A DNA stretch of 64,000 nucleotides from Sphaerospermopsis kisseleviana NIES-73 (GCF_002368075.1 NZ_AP018314.1:2534379-2598378); one strand, 5' to 3'; positions 18,985 through 27,829 are shown, counted from the first letter of the stretch. Translations and numbers: made by a program. Notes: generated from the letters alone by a model not told the origin.

Positions 18985-19632
18985 TTACAATGGTCCAGAA
19001 ATTCCTTGTTTGCGGATCATTAAGAAGTGGAAAAGCATGAATACCGCAATTAACCAAGGTAATACGAATGTGTGGGCGCTATAGTAGCGGGTTAATGTTG
19101 CTTGACCAACGCTAGAACCACCACGTAGTAAGTCAGAAATCAAAACACCAACTACGGGGATTGCTTCTGGTACACCACTAACGATTTTCACCGCCCAGTA
19201 ACCAACTTGGTCCCAAGGTAAGGAGTAACCAGTTACACCAAAGGAAACTGTGATTACTGCCAGGATGACACCACTTACCCAAGTTAATTCGCGGGGTTTT
19301 TTGAAACCACCAGTCAAATAAACGCGGAAAACGTGGAGAATCATCATTAATACCATCATGCTGGCTGACCAGCGGTGAATGGAGCGAATTAGCCAACCAA
19401 AGTTGACTTCATTCATGATGTACTGCACTGAAGAAAATGCTTCTGCGACTGTGGGCTTGTAGTAGAATGTCATCGCAAACCCAGTGGCAAACTGAATCAG
19501 GAAGCAAACTAGGGTAATTCCACCCAAGCAGTAAAAGATATTAACGTGGGGAGGTACGTACTTGCTGGTTACATCTTCAGCAATAGCTTGAAGTTCTAAA
19601 CGTTCTTCAAACCAATCATAAACGCTGGCCAT
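18985..19632 (-). CDS. petB: Cytochrome b6
   Basis: PetB carries the two b hemes and the covalent heme ci of the cytochrome b6f complex. The 215 residues show four transmembrane helices, the heme-ligand histidines in [19 protein letters not shown] and [21 protein letters not shown] (in parts), Cys35 in NIFYCLGG for heme ci, and [13 protein letters not shown]. The length is the family standard. The divergent ctpA gene shares its upstream region. Confidence 0.98.
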   Translation of the reverse strand: MASVYDWFEERLELQAIAEDVTSKYVPPHVNIFYCLGGITLVCFLIQFATGFAMTFYYKPTVAEAFSSVQYIMNEVNFGWLIRSIHRWSASMMVLMMILHVFRVYLTGGFKKPRELTWVSGVILAVITVSFGVTGYSLPWDQVGYWAVKIVSGVPEAIPVVGVLISDLLRGGSSVGQATLTRYYSAHTFVLPWLIAVFMLFHFLMIRKQGISGPL

Positions 19633-19718
19633 ACAATCTCAAGTTCCTACAAATTGCTTGTGGTTGATAAATATCCCAAGATTAATTTTGTTTGGGATGT
19701 TCGCAAAGAGAATCTTTG

Positions 19719-19760
19719 TTACAGAATTATTAAGTTTTTCAGAAACTTAACATTCTGTAA
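19719..19760. promoter_or_regulatory. Stable hairpin in the petB leader
   Basis: TTACAGAAT and TTAAGTTT on the left pair with AAACTTAA and ATTCTGTAA on the right around a 5-nt TTCAG loop, with only a 2/1-nt bulge. This 17-bp stem is in the divergent petB-ctpA spacer (19633-19956), about 90 bp upstream of the petB start, so on the minus strand it would lie in the petB leader or promoter. It lacks a T-run. Confidence 0.6.
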
Positions 19761-19983
19761 ATATGGAATATATTGCGATCCCTTGGCAAGCCAACGTGAA
19801 AAATGTTGGTTACAAAGAGATTTTATCGTTTTTGAGGTGGATTTGCTTCTCCAGAGTTGCTTAACAACTTAATGAGAAAATGCACCTCTTCTATAAAAAA
19901 AGTAACATAATTTAGAGATATATTTCATCAGCAACGTCCCAAATGGAGATTGATCAGTGATTTGGGTAAAGATACAAGGTAAG

Positions 19984-21234
19984 ATGGGCTTCATGAATAA
20001 ACAGGTTTTTCGGTGCGGATTTTCCTTGCTTTTAGCTTTTGGATTGGCTTTTGGCTTGACTTTTGGCTCAATTCCACCAGCAAATGCTTTAACTCAACAG
20101 CAAAAGTTAGTTTCTGAAGTTTGGCGAATTGTCAACCGATCTTATTTGGATGAAACATTTAATCATCAAAATTGGACAGAGGTACGACAAAAAGCTTTTA
20201 AAAGTCCGCTGGGAAATGACCAAGAAGCATACAAAGTAATTCAGAATATGCTTAAAAGCCTGGATGACCCTTTTACCCGGTTTCTAGACCCAGAGCAGTA
20301 CCGCAGTTTACAGGTGAATACTTCTGGAGAATTGACAGGTGTGGGTTTACAAATTGCCCTCAATCCCCAGACAGGTATTTTAGAGGTAATTACACCTATA
20401 GAGGGGTCGCCGGCAGAAAAAGCAGGTTTAAGACCACGCGATCGCATTTTGCAGATTGAAGGAACATCCACAGCAAATCTGACTCTGGATGAAGCGGCGG
20501 CGCGGATGCGCGGACAGGCTGGTACTGTTGTTACTCTCTTAATTGGTAGAGAGGGAGAAGCAGATAAAGAAATTATACTGGTGCGCGATCGCATTGAACT
20601 GAATCCTGTAGTAGCTGATGTGCGTTTATCCCCCCAAGGAACACCCATTGGCTATATCCGCCTTACTCAATTTAATGCTAATGCACCAATGGAATTAGCA
20701 CACGCTATTCATATTCTAAAACAAAAAAGCGCAGCAGCCTATATTCTAGATTTGCGAAATAATCCGGGGGGACTATTACAAGCGGGAATTGAAGTTGCTC
20801 GTCAGTGGTTAGATGAAGGCACAATAGTTTATACTGTCAATCGCCAAGGCATTCAAGGGGATTTTGAAGCTTATGGTCAGGCTTTGACAGAAGCTCCTTT
20901 AGTTATTTTGGTCAATCAAGGAACTGCAAGCGCGAGTGAAATTTTAGCTGGTGCTTTACAAGACAATGGACGCGCCCAGTTAGTAGGTGAAACTACCTTT
21001 GGCAAAGGACTGATTCAGTCGTTATTTGAATTATCCGATGGTTCTGGTTTAGCAGTAACAATTGCTAAATATGAAACACCAAACCACCGAGATATTAACA
21101 AATTAGGTATTAAGCCGGACATAGTAATTCCCCAAGAACCAATCTCAGGGGAGCAAATTGGCACAGCAGCAGATAGACAATATCAAGCTGCTATGGAACT
21201 GTTGAGCAAAGATTTGCTAGTAGCGGGTTCATAA
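19984..21234 (+). CDS. ctpA: Carboxyl-terminal processing protease
   Basis: CtpA-type S41 peptidases act in the lumen or periplasm; CtpA itself trims the D1 C-terminal extension of photosystem II. The protein has a signal peptide (LLLAFGLAFGLTFGSIPPANA), a PDZ domain at about residues 95-180 (GELTGVGLQIA through RDRILQIEG), and an S-K catalytic pair: Ser in GTASASEILAGALQDNG and Lys in TTFGKGLIQS. I use ATG 19984, which follows AAGGTAAG; a GTG at 19957 and ATG at 19993 are alternatives. Several Ctp paralogues exist in cyanobacteria, so CtpA rather than CtpB is inferred from the petB neighbour. Confidence 0.9.
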   Translation: MGFMNKQVFRCGFSLLLAFGLAFGLTFGSIPPANALTQQQKLVSEVWRIVNRSYLDETFNHQNWTEVRQKAFKSPLGNDQEAYKVIQNMLKSLDDPFTRFLDPEQYRSLQVNTSGELTGVGLQIALNPQTGILEVITPIEGSPAEKAGLRPRDRILQIEGTSTANLTLDEAAARMRGQAGTVVTLLIGREGEADKEIILVRDRIELNPVVADVRLSPQGTPIGYIRLTQFNANAPMELAHAIHILKQKSAAAYILDLRNNPGGLLQAGIEVARQWLDEGTIVYTVNRQGIQGDFEAYGQALTEAPLVILVNQGTASASEILAGALQDNGRAQLVGETTFGKGLIQSLFELSDGSGLAVTIAKYETPNHRDINKLGIKPDIVIPQEPISGEQIGTAADRQYQAAMELLSKDLLVAGS

Positions 21235-21248
21235 GGAGTCAGGAGTTA

Positions 21249-21337
21249 TTAATTTTGGATTTTGGATTTTGGATTTTGGATTTTGGATTGTTTTTGTGAT
21301 CTCCAATCTAAAATCTAAAATCTAAAATCTAAAATTT
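21249..21337. repeat. TTTTGGA / AATCTAAA inverted heptamer arrays
   Basis: Five TTTTGGA units (21253-21290) face five AATCTAAA units (21304-21336), the same two-part arrangement as at 135-212. The arrays are near inverted complements and lie between convergent ctpA and the MBL hydrolase gene. Confidence 0.8.
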
Positions 21338-21361
21338 TCCTCCCCAGTCACCAGTCCCCAA

Positions 21362-22135
21362 TCACCAGTCCCCATTCCCTAATCTCTGATAAGCTTGCTC
21401 AATGATGCGTTTGCCACGGAGGAAGCCAATATTAGCGCCGGGGCAAATGTATTGTAGAGTTTCTGGTGAAAAGCGATCGCGCAATGCTTGAACACTTTTA
21501 AGTTGTCTAGGCCAATGAAAAGTTTTTGCCGTGCGAAATGGCACAGGTTCACCTTGCAAGTTAGGGATTAAATGCCGTCCTGAAAATAAAACTCCTCCAA
21601 ATTCACGATAATATAGACATGAAGACCCTGGAGAATGGCCAGGTGTCCAGATAATTTGTGTGGTGTCATCAAGAGTCAATTCTTGAGAAAAGGTAGTAAC
21701 AGTTAAACCAGGTAACAAATACGCTTCTTGTTCTTGAATGATAATCTCACAATTAAGAGCTTGTTGAATTTCTGCTACTTTGGCAATAGCACCACGATGA
21801 GTAATAAACAACGAACGCACACCACCGTGTTTAAGCGGATTCCCACCCAAGTCTTGCCCAAAATCATCCCCAAAATCATGGTTAATTTGCTCCATCGCTG
21901 GGCAGTCAATGAGAATATTACCTTCATTTCTTACAATAAGATAAGAAGTTCCCCCCAATGTGTCCCGATTTGGTGGAAAGGCAATAATTTTATTGATCCC
22001 CAAGTCGGTAGATTCGGGAGATACTGATCCTGTTTCCATCGAAGAAGATAGAATTTCTCCTTTGGGCATTTGTCCAGAAAGTATAATTTGTGGGGGCTTA
22101 ATTTTATGAATTGGTTGTTGAGTTGAGGAAAACAT
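21362..22135 (-). CDS. MBL-fold metallo-hydrolase
   Basis: The 257-residue protein has the fold's strand-loop motifs: ILIDCPA near residue 74, LFITHRGAIAKV near 108, IWTPGHSPGSSCLYY near 160 and VLFSGRHLIP near 180. The usual HxHxDH metal motif is reduced to THRGA, and the later GH..G histidine is kept, so metal binding may be altered. The gene is convergent with ctpA and ends inside repeats. Substrate unknown; related cyanobacterial proteins are annotated only as MBL hydrolases. Confidence 0.75.
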   Translation of the reverse strand: MFSSTQQPIHKIKPPQIILSGQMPKGEILSSSMETGSVSPESTDLGINKIIAFPPNRDTLGGTSYLIVRNEGNILIDCPAMEQINHDFGDDFGQDLGGNPLKHGGVRSLFITHRGAIAKVAEIQQALNCEIIIQEQEAYLLPGLTVTTFSQELTLDDTTQIIWTPGHSPGSSCLYYREFGGVLFSGRHLIPNLQGEPVPFRTAKTFHWPRQLKSVQALRDRFSPETLQYICPGANIGFLRGKRIIEQAYQRLGNGDW

Positions 22136-22235
22136 AAATTAAATAACCGATAAATAACCGAATAAATAGAGTTTTTACCTAAGTTCTATATTTAATAATC
22201 TACAGATTTATCAAACATTCTCACTCCTGACTCCT

Positions 22236-22308
22236 GTACGGGCGAAGCATTCGGAAAATAGCTTTCCATAAAAATTGATAATTGATTGGCCGAATGCTTC
22301 GCCCCTAC
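22236..22308. repeat. Palindromic MITE, GGGGCGAAGCATTCGG family
   Basis: 73 bp from GTACGGGCGAAGCATTCGG to its complement GAATGCTTCGCCCCTAC, with an AT-rich unrelated centre. Same ends as the copies at 2169, 25413, 46313 and 54072. Confidence 0.8.
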
Positions 22309-22310
22309 GA

Positions 22311-22370
22311 CTCCTTGAACTCCTTGAACTCCTTGAACTCCTTGAACTCCTTGAACTCCTTGAACTCCTG
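22311..22370. repeat. CTTGAACTC nonamer array
   Basis: About seven tandem copies of the 9-bp unit CTTGAACTC end 8 bp before the site-2 protease start, so they form its immediate 5' leader and leave no ordinary ribosome site apart from CTCCTGAAATAAA. Confidence 0.85.
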
Positions 22371-22377
22371 AAATAAA

Positions 22378-23859
22378 ATGGCATTTTGGTTTTTACTTTT
22401 ACTGGGACTAGCTACTTATCTGATAGTGCAACGCAGCGTTGCCCATATCACCCGCACCCCAGTGTGGTTGTTGTGGCTAGTATTAATGACACCAGCAATT
22501 ATCCTCACTGGTTGGACGCTGATCTATGGTACACAACAATCACCCCCACCAGAATTGATTATTTGGCTGTTGCTTATCAGTTTGCTGTTATACTGGATAT
22601 TATTTCTGTCGGGGCATCGAGTCCCAGAAAATACCCGGACTGACCCCCAAGCAACAGGAACACAACCAGCAAATAATCCTACCGCAGAACCGTTACCAGT
22701 GCGTCCTATTGAACCAACAGAAGAAACTAATCTGCGAAATTGTTTCCCTTGGTCTGTATACTACATTCAAAATATTGAGTATAGACCCCAAGCGGTGATT
22801 TGTCGTGGACAGTTGCGAACTGCACCGCAGCAAGCTTATCAGCAAATTAAAACAAATATCGAAGGCCAATTTGGCGATCGCTTTCTGTTAATCTTCCAAG
22901 AAGGGATAGATGGTAAACCGTTCTTTGTTCTAGTTCCCAATACTCAAGCTGCTAGACAAAATACAAAAAACCGCAATTTAGAAAATTTTACTCAAGCAGT
23001 AACAGCACTAGGATTGTTGTTAATGACTTTAGTTACAACGACCTTAATAGGTTCGCAAATTGCAGGAGTTGAACCAACACAAATCAAAACTGACTTCTCG
23101 CTCATTTTCAATGGTTTACCCTATGCTTTAGGATTAATCACTATTTTGGGTATCCACGAACTTGGTCACTATTTTACAGCGCGATTTCATAAAATTCGCT
23201 CAACTCTGCCTTATTTTATTCCTGTACCATTTTTCCTGGGAACTTTTGGTGCATTTATTCAAATGCGAAGTCCCATTCCTAACCGCAAAGCTTTATTTGA
23301 TGTGAGTATAGCAGGACCAATTGCCGGTTTTGTTGCTACTTTACCTTTACTGCTTTGGGGTTTAGCTAATTCAGAAGTAGTACCCATCAGCGACAAAACA
23401 GGACTTTTAAATCCCAATGCTTTAAATCCTAAATATTCAATTTTATTAGCTTTACTTTCAAAAATAGCCTTGGGTAGTGAATTAACAACCAAATCTGCTT
23501 TAGATTTGCATCCTGTAGCAGTTGCTGGATTTTTAGGTTTAATTGTCACAGCATTAAATTTAATGCCCGTAGGACAATTAGATGGTGGTCATATTGTTCA
23601 TGCTATGTTTGGACAACGTACCGCAGTTGTAATTGGTCAAATTTCTCGGTTGTTTTTACTAATTCTTTCTTTTATCCGTCAAGAGTTTTTATTGTGGGCA
23701 ATTCTGTTACTATTTATTCCCTTGGTTGACGAACCCGCATTAAATGATGTGACAGAATTAGACAACAAACGTGATGTTTTAGGTTTACTAGCAATAGCTT
23801 TATTATTGTTAATTGTACTGCCACTTCCTGAAGCTTTGGCTCGTGTTTTGCAGATTTAA
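22378..23859 (+). CDS. Site-2 protease family intramembrane metalloprotease
   Basis: The 493-residue membrane protein has about eight hydrophobic segments. The zinc motif is HELGH in LGIHELGHYFTAR (near residue 262) and the third ligand region is LNLMPVGQLDGGH (near 395), both hallmarks of M50 peptidases. An N-terminal domain with two helices and a soluble region (about 90-215) precedes it, as in the EGY1-like plant and cyanobacterial group. The clients are unknown. The start at 22378 follows a tandem repeat directly. Confidence 0.9.
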   Translation: MAFWFLLLLGLATYLIVQRSVAHITRTPVWLLWLVLMTPAIILTGWTLIYGTQQSPPPELIIWLLLISLLLYWILFLSGHRVPENTRTDPQATGTQPANNPTAEPLPVRPIEPTEETNLRNCFPWSVYYIQNIEYRPQAVICRGQLRTAPQQAYQQIKTNIEGQFGDRFLLIFQEGIDGKPFFVLVPNTQAARQNTKNRNLENFTQAVTALGLLLMTLVTTTLIGSQIAGVEPTQIKTDFSLIFNGLPYALGLITILGIHELGHYFTARFHKIRSTLPYFIPVPFFLGTFGAFIQMRSPIPNRKALFDVSIAGPIAGFVATLPLLLWGLANSEVVPISDKTGLLNPNALNPKYSILLALLSKIALGSELTTKSALDLHPVAVAGFLGLIVTALNLMPVGQLDGGHIVHAMFGQRTAVVIGQISRLFLLILSFIRQEFLLWAILLLFIPLVDEPALNDVTELDNKRDVLGLLAIALLLLIVLPLPEALARVLQI

Positions 23860-23879
23860 AAATAGGTGAACAATGGACA

Positions 23880-23995
23880 ATTGATAATTGACAATTGATA
23901 ATTGATAATTGACAATTAATTAATTTGGGTTAAAACCTCTCTTTTGAGGAAAAGGTCATTTTCTATTATCCATTGTTCATTGTCAATTGTTGAAG
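23880..23995. repeat. TTGATAA / ACAATTG inverted repeats
   Basis: Units of ACAATTGATAATTG (23878-23919) are answered by CCATTGTTCATTGTCAATTG at 23971-23990, so the two ends of the 190-bp spacer can pair. STRR-type DNA between the protease and DUF1636 genes. Confidence 0.65.
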
Positions 23996-24047
23996 CTACC
24001 ACTAATTGCAATATAATTAGAAATTGTGTGAATCTGCGAGGATAAGA

Positions 24048-24431
24048 ATGACTGCTGATGTAACTGCTCATACTTTATTTGTGTGTAAAACCTGCGCTAG
24101 TGTTTGGCAAGATGGTAAGCGTGTCGGTGAAAGTGGTGGTCAAAAACTATTACAAGAAATTCAACAAGTCGCGCAAAATTGGCATTTACGGGATGAGTTC
24201 CCTATCAAAGAAGTTGATTGTATGAGTGCTTGTAGTCGTTCTTGTGTAGTCGCTTTTGCCGGTCAAGGTAAGTTAACTTATTTATTCGGTGATTTGCCAG
24301 TTGATGGTTGCGCGGAAGCAGTGTTGGAATGTGCAAGTAAATATTACAATCATCCTAATGGTGTTTTACCTTGGTCAGAACGTCCTGAACCTTTGAAAAA
24401 CGGGATTTTGGCAAGGATTCCCAGTTTATAG
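24048..24431 (+). CDS. DUF1636 family metal-binding protein
   Basis: The 127-residue protein opens with a FVCKTCASVWQDG cysteine pair and has CMSACSRSCVVAF in the middle, the conserved cysteines of DUF1636, a thioredoxin-like ferredoxin-type family often found with cobalamin genes or cobW. GAGG precedes the ATG at 24048 at good distance; an upstream in-frame start at 24024 lacks this. It is followed in the same direction by cobK, which supports a role in cobalt or cobalamin metabolism, though its reaction is not known. Confidence 0.85.
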   Translation: MTADVTAHTLFVCKTCASVWQDGKRVGESGGQKLLQEIQQVAQNWHLRDEFPIKEVDCMSACSRSCVVAFAGQGKLTYLFGDLPVDGCAEAVLECASKYYNHPNGVLPWSERPEPLKNGILARIPSL

Positions 24432-24570
24432 GTGACAGGTGACAAGTGACTGGTGACTGATGACAGTGGTAAAAGCTTTCCATTGTCTAAGTTGTGGTTT
24501 TGGTTAATGTTATGGCGGCCTTGTCTACGGTTATCAATCTAAAATCCAAAATCTAAAATCTAAAATTGCT

Positions 24571-25362
24571 ATGTTGCGCGTTTTAATTCTGGGTGGTACT
24601 GGTGATGCAGCGGAATTAACCGCGAGAATAAATAATATTACTGAAATTGAGGCGATCGCATCTTTAGCCGGTCGTACCCGTGAACCTGTTGCACCTGTTG
24701 GTAATGTTCGCGTTGGCGGTTTTGGTGGTGTAACAGGTTTGGTTGAATATTTAAAACATCAAAAAATAAATGTGTTAATTGATGCAACTCATCCCTTTGC
24801 TAATCATATCTCTTGGAATGCGGCCGCAGCAGCTACACAAATGGGTATTCCTAGATTATTAGTAAATCGTCCCCCTTGGGAAAAACAACCGGGTGATATT
24901 TGGATTGAGGTAGAAAATAATACAGAAGCAGCAGCAGCTTTAGAAAACCAAGCTTTAAAAAATCAAGCTTTAGAACATCAACTTTTCAAACATCAAATAA
25001 AACGGGTTTTTTTAACCATTGGTAGACAAGAAATATCTGCTTTTTCTCATTTACAAAAAATGTGGTTTTTAATGCGAATGATAGATCCACCTGTTGCTGA
25101 TGTTGTAATACCTCCTGGTTTAATGTTATTGGATAGGGGACCTTTTACTTTAGAAGATGAAAGGGAAATTTTAACTAAATATAATATAGATACTATTGTG
25201 AGTAAAAATAGCGGTGGAAATGCCACATATCCTAAAATTATTGCAGCGCGAGAAATGGGAATAAAAGTAGTGATGGTGAAACGTCCACCTGTACCACCAG
25301 GGGAACAAGTTTCAGATGTGGAAAGTGCTGTAAAATGGTTATTGGAGAAAGTGGGAACTTGA
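24571..25362 (+). CDS. cobK: Precorrin-6A / cobalt-precorrin-6A reductase
   Basis: CobK/CbiJ uses NADPH to reduce precorrin-6A in corrin ring synthesis. The 263-residue protein starts MLRVLILGGTGDAAELTARI, the family's nucleotide-binding opening, and contains VLIDATHPFANHIS (near residue 67), LVNRPPWEK, VFLTIGRQEISAF and IVSKNSGGNATYPKI, all conserved. A short in-frame repeat (ALKNQALEHQLFKHQ, about residues 126-142) lengthens a variable loop. It is 139 bp after the DUF1636 gene. Confidence 0.93.
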   Translation: MLRVLILGGTGDAAELTARINNITEIEAIASLAGRTREPVAPVGNVRVGGFGGVTGLVEYLKHQKINVLIDATHPFANHISWNAAAAATQMGIPRLLVNRPPWEKQPGDIWIEVENNTEAAAALENQALKNQALEHQLFKHQIKRVFLTIGRQEISAFSHLQKMWFLMRMIDPPVADVVIPPGLMLLDRGPFTLEDEREILTKYNIDTIVSKNSGGNATYPKIIAAREMGIKVVMVKRPPVPPGEQVSDVESAVKWLLEKVGT

Positions 25363-25412
25363 GAAATTTCTGTTGCTATGATAATCAAAATTGATTCTAG
25401 AGAGTCGATTCA

Positions 25413-25485
25413 GTAGGGGCGAAGCATTCGGGTGATAACCTATTGCTGAAACCATTAATATTCTGTCCGAATGCTTCGCCCTTAC
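25413..25485. repeat. Palindromic MITE, GGGGCGAAGCATTCGG family
   Basis: 73 bp with ends GTAGGGGCGAAGCATTCGG and GAATGCTTCGCCCTTAC and an unrelated AT-rich centre. It sits between convergent cobK and the next secreted-protein gene. Confidence 0.8.
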
Positions 25486-25527
25486 AATTAATTAATCGGT
25501 GTTCTAGTCTTCATAAACCCCAAAAAA

Positions 25528-26088
25528 TCAAGGAGTTGTAGATACTGAAACTATTCTATTGACTTGATTTCGGGAATTTAAAATCAAGTAAGTTTCTTGT
25601 AAATAAAATGTTTCTCCACCATCCTGGAAGGGATTACTATACAAAACAGTTCTACCTTTTAACCTTTCTGTTTTTGGGAAAGATTTACCATCATTAAAAG
25701 ATTGTTTGGCAATATTTACAGCTTGTTGTGAACTGATACCAGAATTAAACTTAATATCCGTGAAAAAAGCTTCAGAACCCTGAACTTTGAGAGAAATTGT
25801 TCCATTTTGAAATTTATATGATTTACCCACAGAACAGAAACCCTTACCAGTCAATCTTTGACAGATATTATTCCATTTTGGTAATTGATTAATTAGTCTT
25901 TGTGTAATTTGAAAATTACGAAATCTATTATCAGTTGGAAGTTGACGACAATCTCCTGTACATTTGAGAAGATTATCAACATTAACAGTTGCTGGTTGTG
26001 CGTTAACTGCTGGGGTGTGGATAGACGTGGATAGAGTGAGAGTAGCAGTTAATAAAAAGCTGAGATGTGGAATTAGTTTAATTTTCAT
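25528..26088 (-). CDS. Hypothetical secreted protein
   Basis: The 186-residue product has a signal peptide (SFLLTATLTLSTSIHTPAVNA, cleavage near residue 30). Two cysteine pairs (CTGDC and CQRLTGKGFC) may form disulfides in the exported protein. The C-terminal half is beta-rich with alternating polar residues. No known domain recognised. Confidence 0.65.
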   Translation of the reverse strand: MKIKLIPHLSFLLTATLTLSTSIHTPAVNAQPATVNVDNLLKCTGDCRQLPTDNRFRNFQITQRLINQLPKWNNICQRLTGKGFCSVGKSYKFQNGTISLKVQGSEAFFTDIKFNSGISSQQAVNIAKQSFNDGKSFPKTERLKGRTVLYSNPFQDGGETFYLQETYLILNSRNQVNRIVSVSTTP

Positions 26089-26211
26089 AATTTTGATTAA
26101 GAAACAGCATATTGATCAAGTGAAGTATCACAGATAATAATCACAATCTACCAATATTCTGTAAATTTTTGATATCTTGTTAAAAATCACTTAATCTACA
26201 ATTATTAGAAT

Positions 26212-26529
26212 TTATTGTACTATTATTCGTGCATTATTGCCAGCTTTAGGTTTAACTGTAATTTCCACATCACTACCAAAAGCGTTGAGAAATCTAAACA
26301 TTCTTTCTAAAGAAAATCCTGTCAGTTTTCCTCTGATTAAAGCAGAAACTTTTGGTTGATCAATTCCTAATAGTTCCGCAGCTTCCATTTGAGTTAGTCC
26401 ACGTGCGGTAATAGCTTGACTAATTTTTCGAGCTAGTTCTGCTTTTGCTAACATTTCATCAGCATTTGGTAAACCTAAATCAGCAAATACATTACCACTG
26501 CTAGTTTGAATTTCGATATTTTCTGACAT
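26212..26529 (-). CDS. HigA-like antitoxin with XRE helix-turn-helix
   Basis: The 105-residue protein has a helix-turn-helix at about residues 43-65 (LTQMEAAELLGIDQPKVSALIRG) followed by LTGFSLERMFRFLNAFG and VEITVKP, the pattern of HigA-2/phage Gp49-linked antitoxins (HTH_37). It binds DNA and the toxin. It lies 14 bp downstream of the toxin gene, the toxin-first order usual for HigBA-type pairs. Confidence 0.85.
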   Translation of the reverse strand: MSENIEIQTSSGNVFADLGLPNADEMLAKAELARKISQAITARGLTQMEAAELLGIDQPKVSALIRGKLTGFSLERMFRFLNAFGSDVEITVKPKAGNNARIIVQ

Positions 26530-26543
26530 AATTCTCCTGGGTT

Positions 26544-26909
26544 TTATTGGTTTATTTGATCATGGTGTTCTTTAGCTTTTTTCAGTCTTGCTTCAATCAA
26601 ATCAATATCTTGTTTTGGTGTAGCAATACCATGTTTTGATTTTTTCTGAAAAACATGAAGAACATAAACTGCTTTTGCTAATTTCACAGTATATATAGCT
26701 CTATAGGTATCTCCATCAAAATCTTCTACAACTTCTAATACACTTGCTCCTTTAAATCCTTTTAAGGGTTTAGTATGAGGATGTTTTTCACCCATTTGGG
26801 CTAAATATAACGCATATCCTATTTCTCCTTGTACCTCTTCAGGAAACTTTTTGAGGTCTTCTAGAGAACTTCCTACCCATTGCAGTGGTTTTATCGGTTC
26901 TGTTTGCAA
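26544..26909 (-). CDS. HigB/RelE-like toxin (Gp49-like, DUF891)
   Basis: The 121-residue basic protein begins MQTEPIKPLQWVGSSLEDLK and carries GASVLEVVEDFDGDTYRAIYTV and VYVLHVFQKKSKHGI (in parts), the conserved strands and lysines of the phage-derived Gp49-like toxin family, RelE-fold mRNA interferases. It is the first gene of a two-gene minus-strand operon with the antitoxin. Confidence 0.88.
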   Translation of the reverse strand: MQTEPIKPLQWVGSSLEDLKKFPEEVQGEIGYALYLAQMGEKHPHTKPLKGFKGASVLEVVEDFDGDTYRAIYTVKLAKAVYVLHVFQKKSKHGIATPKQDIDLIEARLKKAKEHHDQINQ

Positions 26910-26969
26910 TTGTCTGACTTATATCCTGGTTATGCTAAATATAGCATATTTTTTGAACCAGCGATCATT

Positions 26970-27021
26970 CTGAGAATTAATGATCAGGCGGTTTTGTGCG
27001 ATAATGGAAAGTGTACTTTAA
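26970..27021 (+). promoter_or_regulatory. 52-bp repeat carrying the vapBC promoter (copy A)
   Basis: The segment starts CTGAGAATTAAT and contains TTGTGCGATAATGG, an extended -10 type box (TGnGATAAT), 60 bp before the antitoxin gene. A second copy with 46 of 52 identical positions lies at 27778-27829 after the toxin gene. The two copies flank the toxin-antitoxin pair as direct repeats. Confidence 0.65.
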
Positions 27022-27073
27022 TCATAAAGATTCTTCTAAGTGTAAATTTAAAATGGAGGTCAAGTAAAATATT

Positions 27074-27331
27074 ATGAGTAAAACATTAACAATTCAGATA
27101 TCAGATGAGTTAGAAAAAAAGTTATTAATTCAATCTAAAAAACTCAATTTATCTTTAGAGGAATTAATTTTACAATCACTAGCTAAATCAACAAAAATGA
27201 TAGATAGTGATGAAAATGATCCTATTTTACCTTTGTTGGGTACATTAAGATTTGAAAATTCTGATCTTGGAGAAAATCATGATCAATATCTCAGAGAAAA
27301 TTTACAACAGGAGTTAAAAATTGACCAATAA
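27074..27331 (+). CDS. VapB-like antitoxin
   Basis: The 85-residue protein opens MSKTLTIQISDELEKKLLIQSKK, a ribbon-helix-helix-type beginning (beta strand then helix), and ends in an acidic tail of the kind that wraps the toxin. TGGAGG lies 14 bp upstream of the ATG. Its last codons overlap the start of the PIN toxin by 11 bp, which indicates translational coupling. Confidence 0.8.
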   Translation: MSKTLTIQISDELEKKLLIQSKKLNLSLEELILQSLAKSTKMIDSDENDPILPLLGTLRFENSDLGENHDQYLRENLQQELKIDQ

Positions 27332-27737
27332 AGTTTTTATAGATACTTCAGGGTGGGCTAATTTATTTGTTGCTACTGAGTCTTACCATAAAACAGCAAA
27401 ATTGTGGTTTCAAGAAGCAAGAAAACAAAATTTACAAATGATCACAACTAATTATGTCGTTATTGAATTAGTTGCATTATTGAATAGTCCTTTGCGTGTA
27501 CCGCGTTCACAGTTATTTCAGTATATAGATGCTGTGAGGACTGCTTCTTATATTAACTTAATTCATATTGATATATCTATTGATGTAGCAGCTTGGGACT
27601 TACTGAAAACAAGGGAGGATAAAACTTGGTCATTGGTAGATAGTACATCTTTTATAGTGATGAAACAATTTGATATTCAAGAAGCATTAACTACACATCA
27701 TTTTGAACAAGCTGGTTATATTCGGTTATTGAAATGA
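27321..27737 (+). CDS. VapC-like PIN-domain toxin
   Basis: The 138-residue protein begins with the PIN signature VFIDTSGWANLF (first catalytic Asp), followed by TTNYVVIELVALL (Glu) and DKTWSLVDSTSFIVMKQ (Asp pair region). PIN toxins cleave RNA, often initiator tRNA. The start is a non-ATG codon (TTG at 27321) overlapping the antitoxin gene. The pair is boxed by 52-bp direct repeats. Confidence 0.85.
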   Translation: MTNKVFIDTSGWANLFVATESYHKTAKLWFQEARKQNLQMITTNYVVIELVALLNSPLRVPRSQLFQYIDAVRTASYINLIHIDISIDVAAWDLLKTREDKTWSLVDSTSFIVMKQFDIQEALTTHHFEQAGYIRLLK

Positions 27738-27777
27738 TAATTCGTTGAGTCTGTTTTAACAGACTTTTGCTATGAGA

Positions 27778-27829
27778 CTGAGAATTAATTCTCAGGCGGT
27801 TTTGTGGGATAATGGAAGATGTATTTTAA
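27778..27829. repeat. 52-bp direct repeat downstream of vapC (copy B)
   Basis: Copy B of the repeat at 26970, with 46 of 52 bases shared. Its first 18 bases, CTGAGAATTAATTCTCAG, are a perfect palindrome, whereas copy A is imperfect there. It also keeps the GATAAT box although no gene follows on the plus strand. Confidence 0.75.

Noticed and set aside
19654-19872. Open frame in the petB-ctpA spacer
   Set aside because: It covers the divergent promoter and hairpin, has no ribosome site and no recognisable protein features.
26880-27077. Open frame upstream of vapBC
   Set aside because: It runs through the promoter repeat and toxin start region with no coding character.
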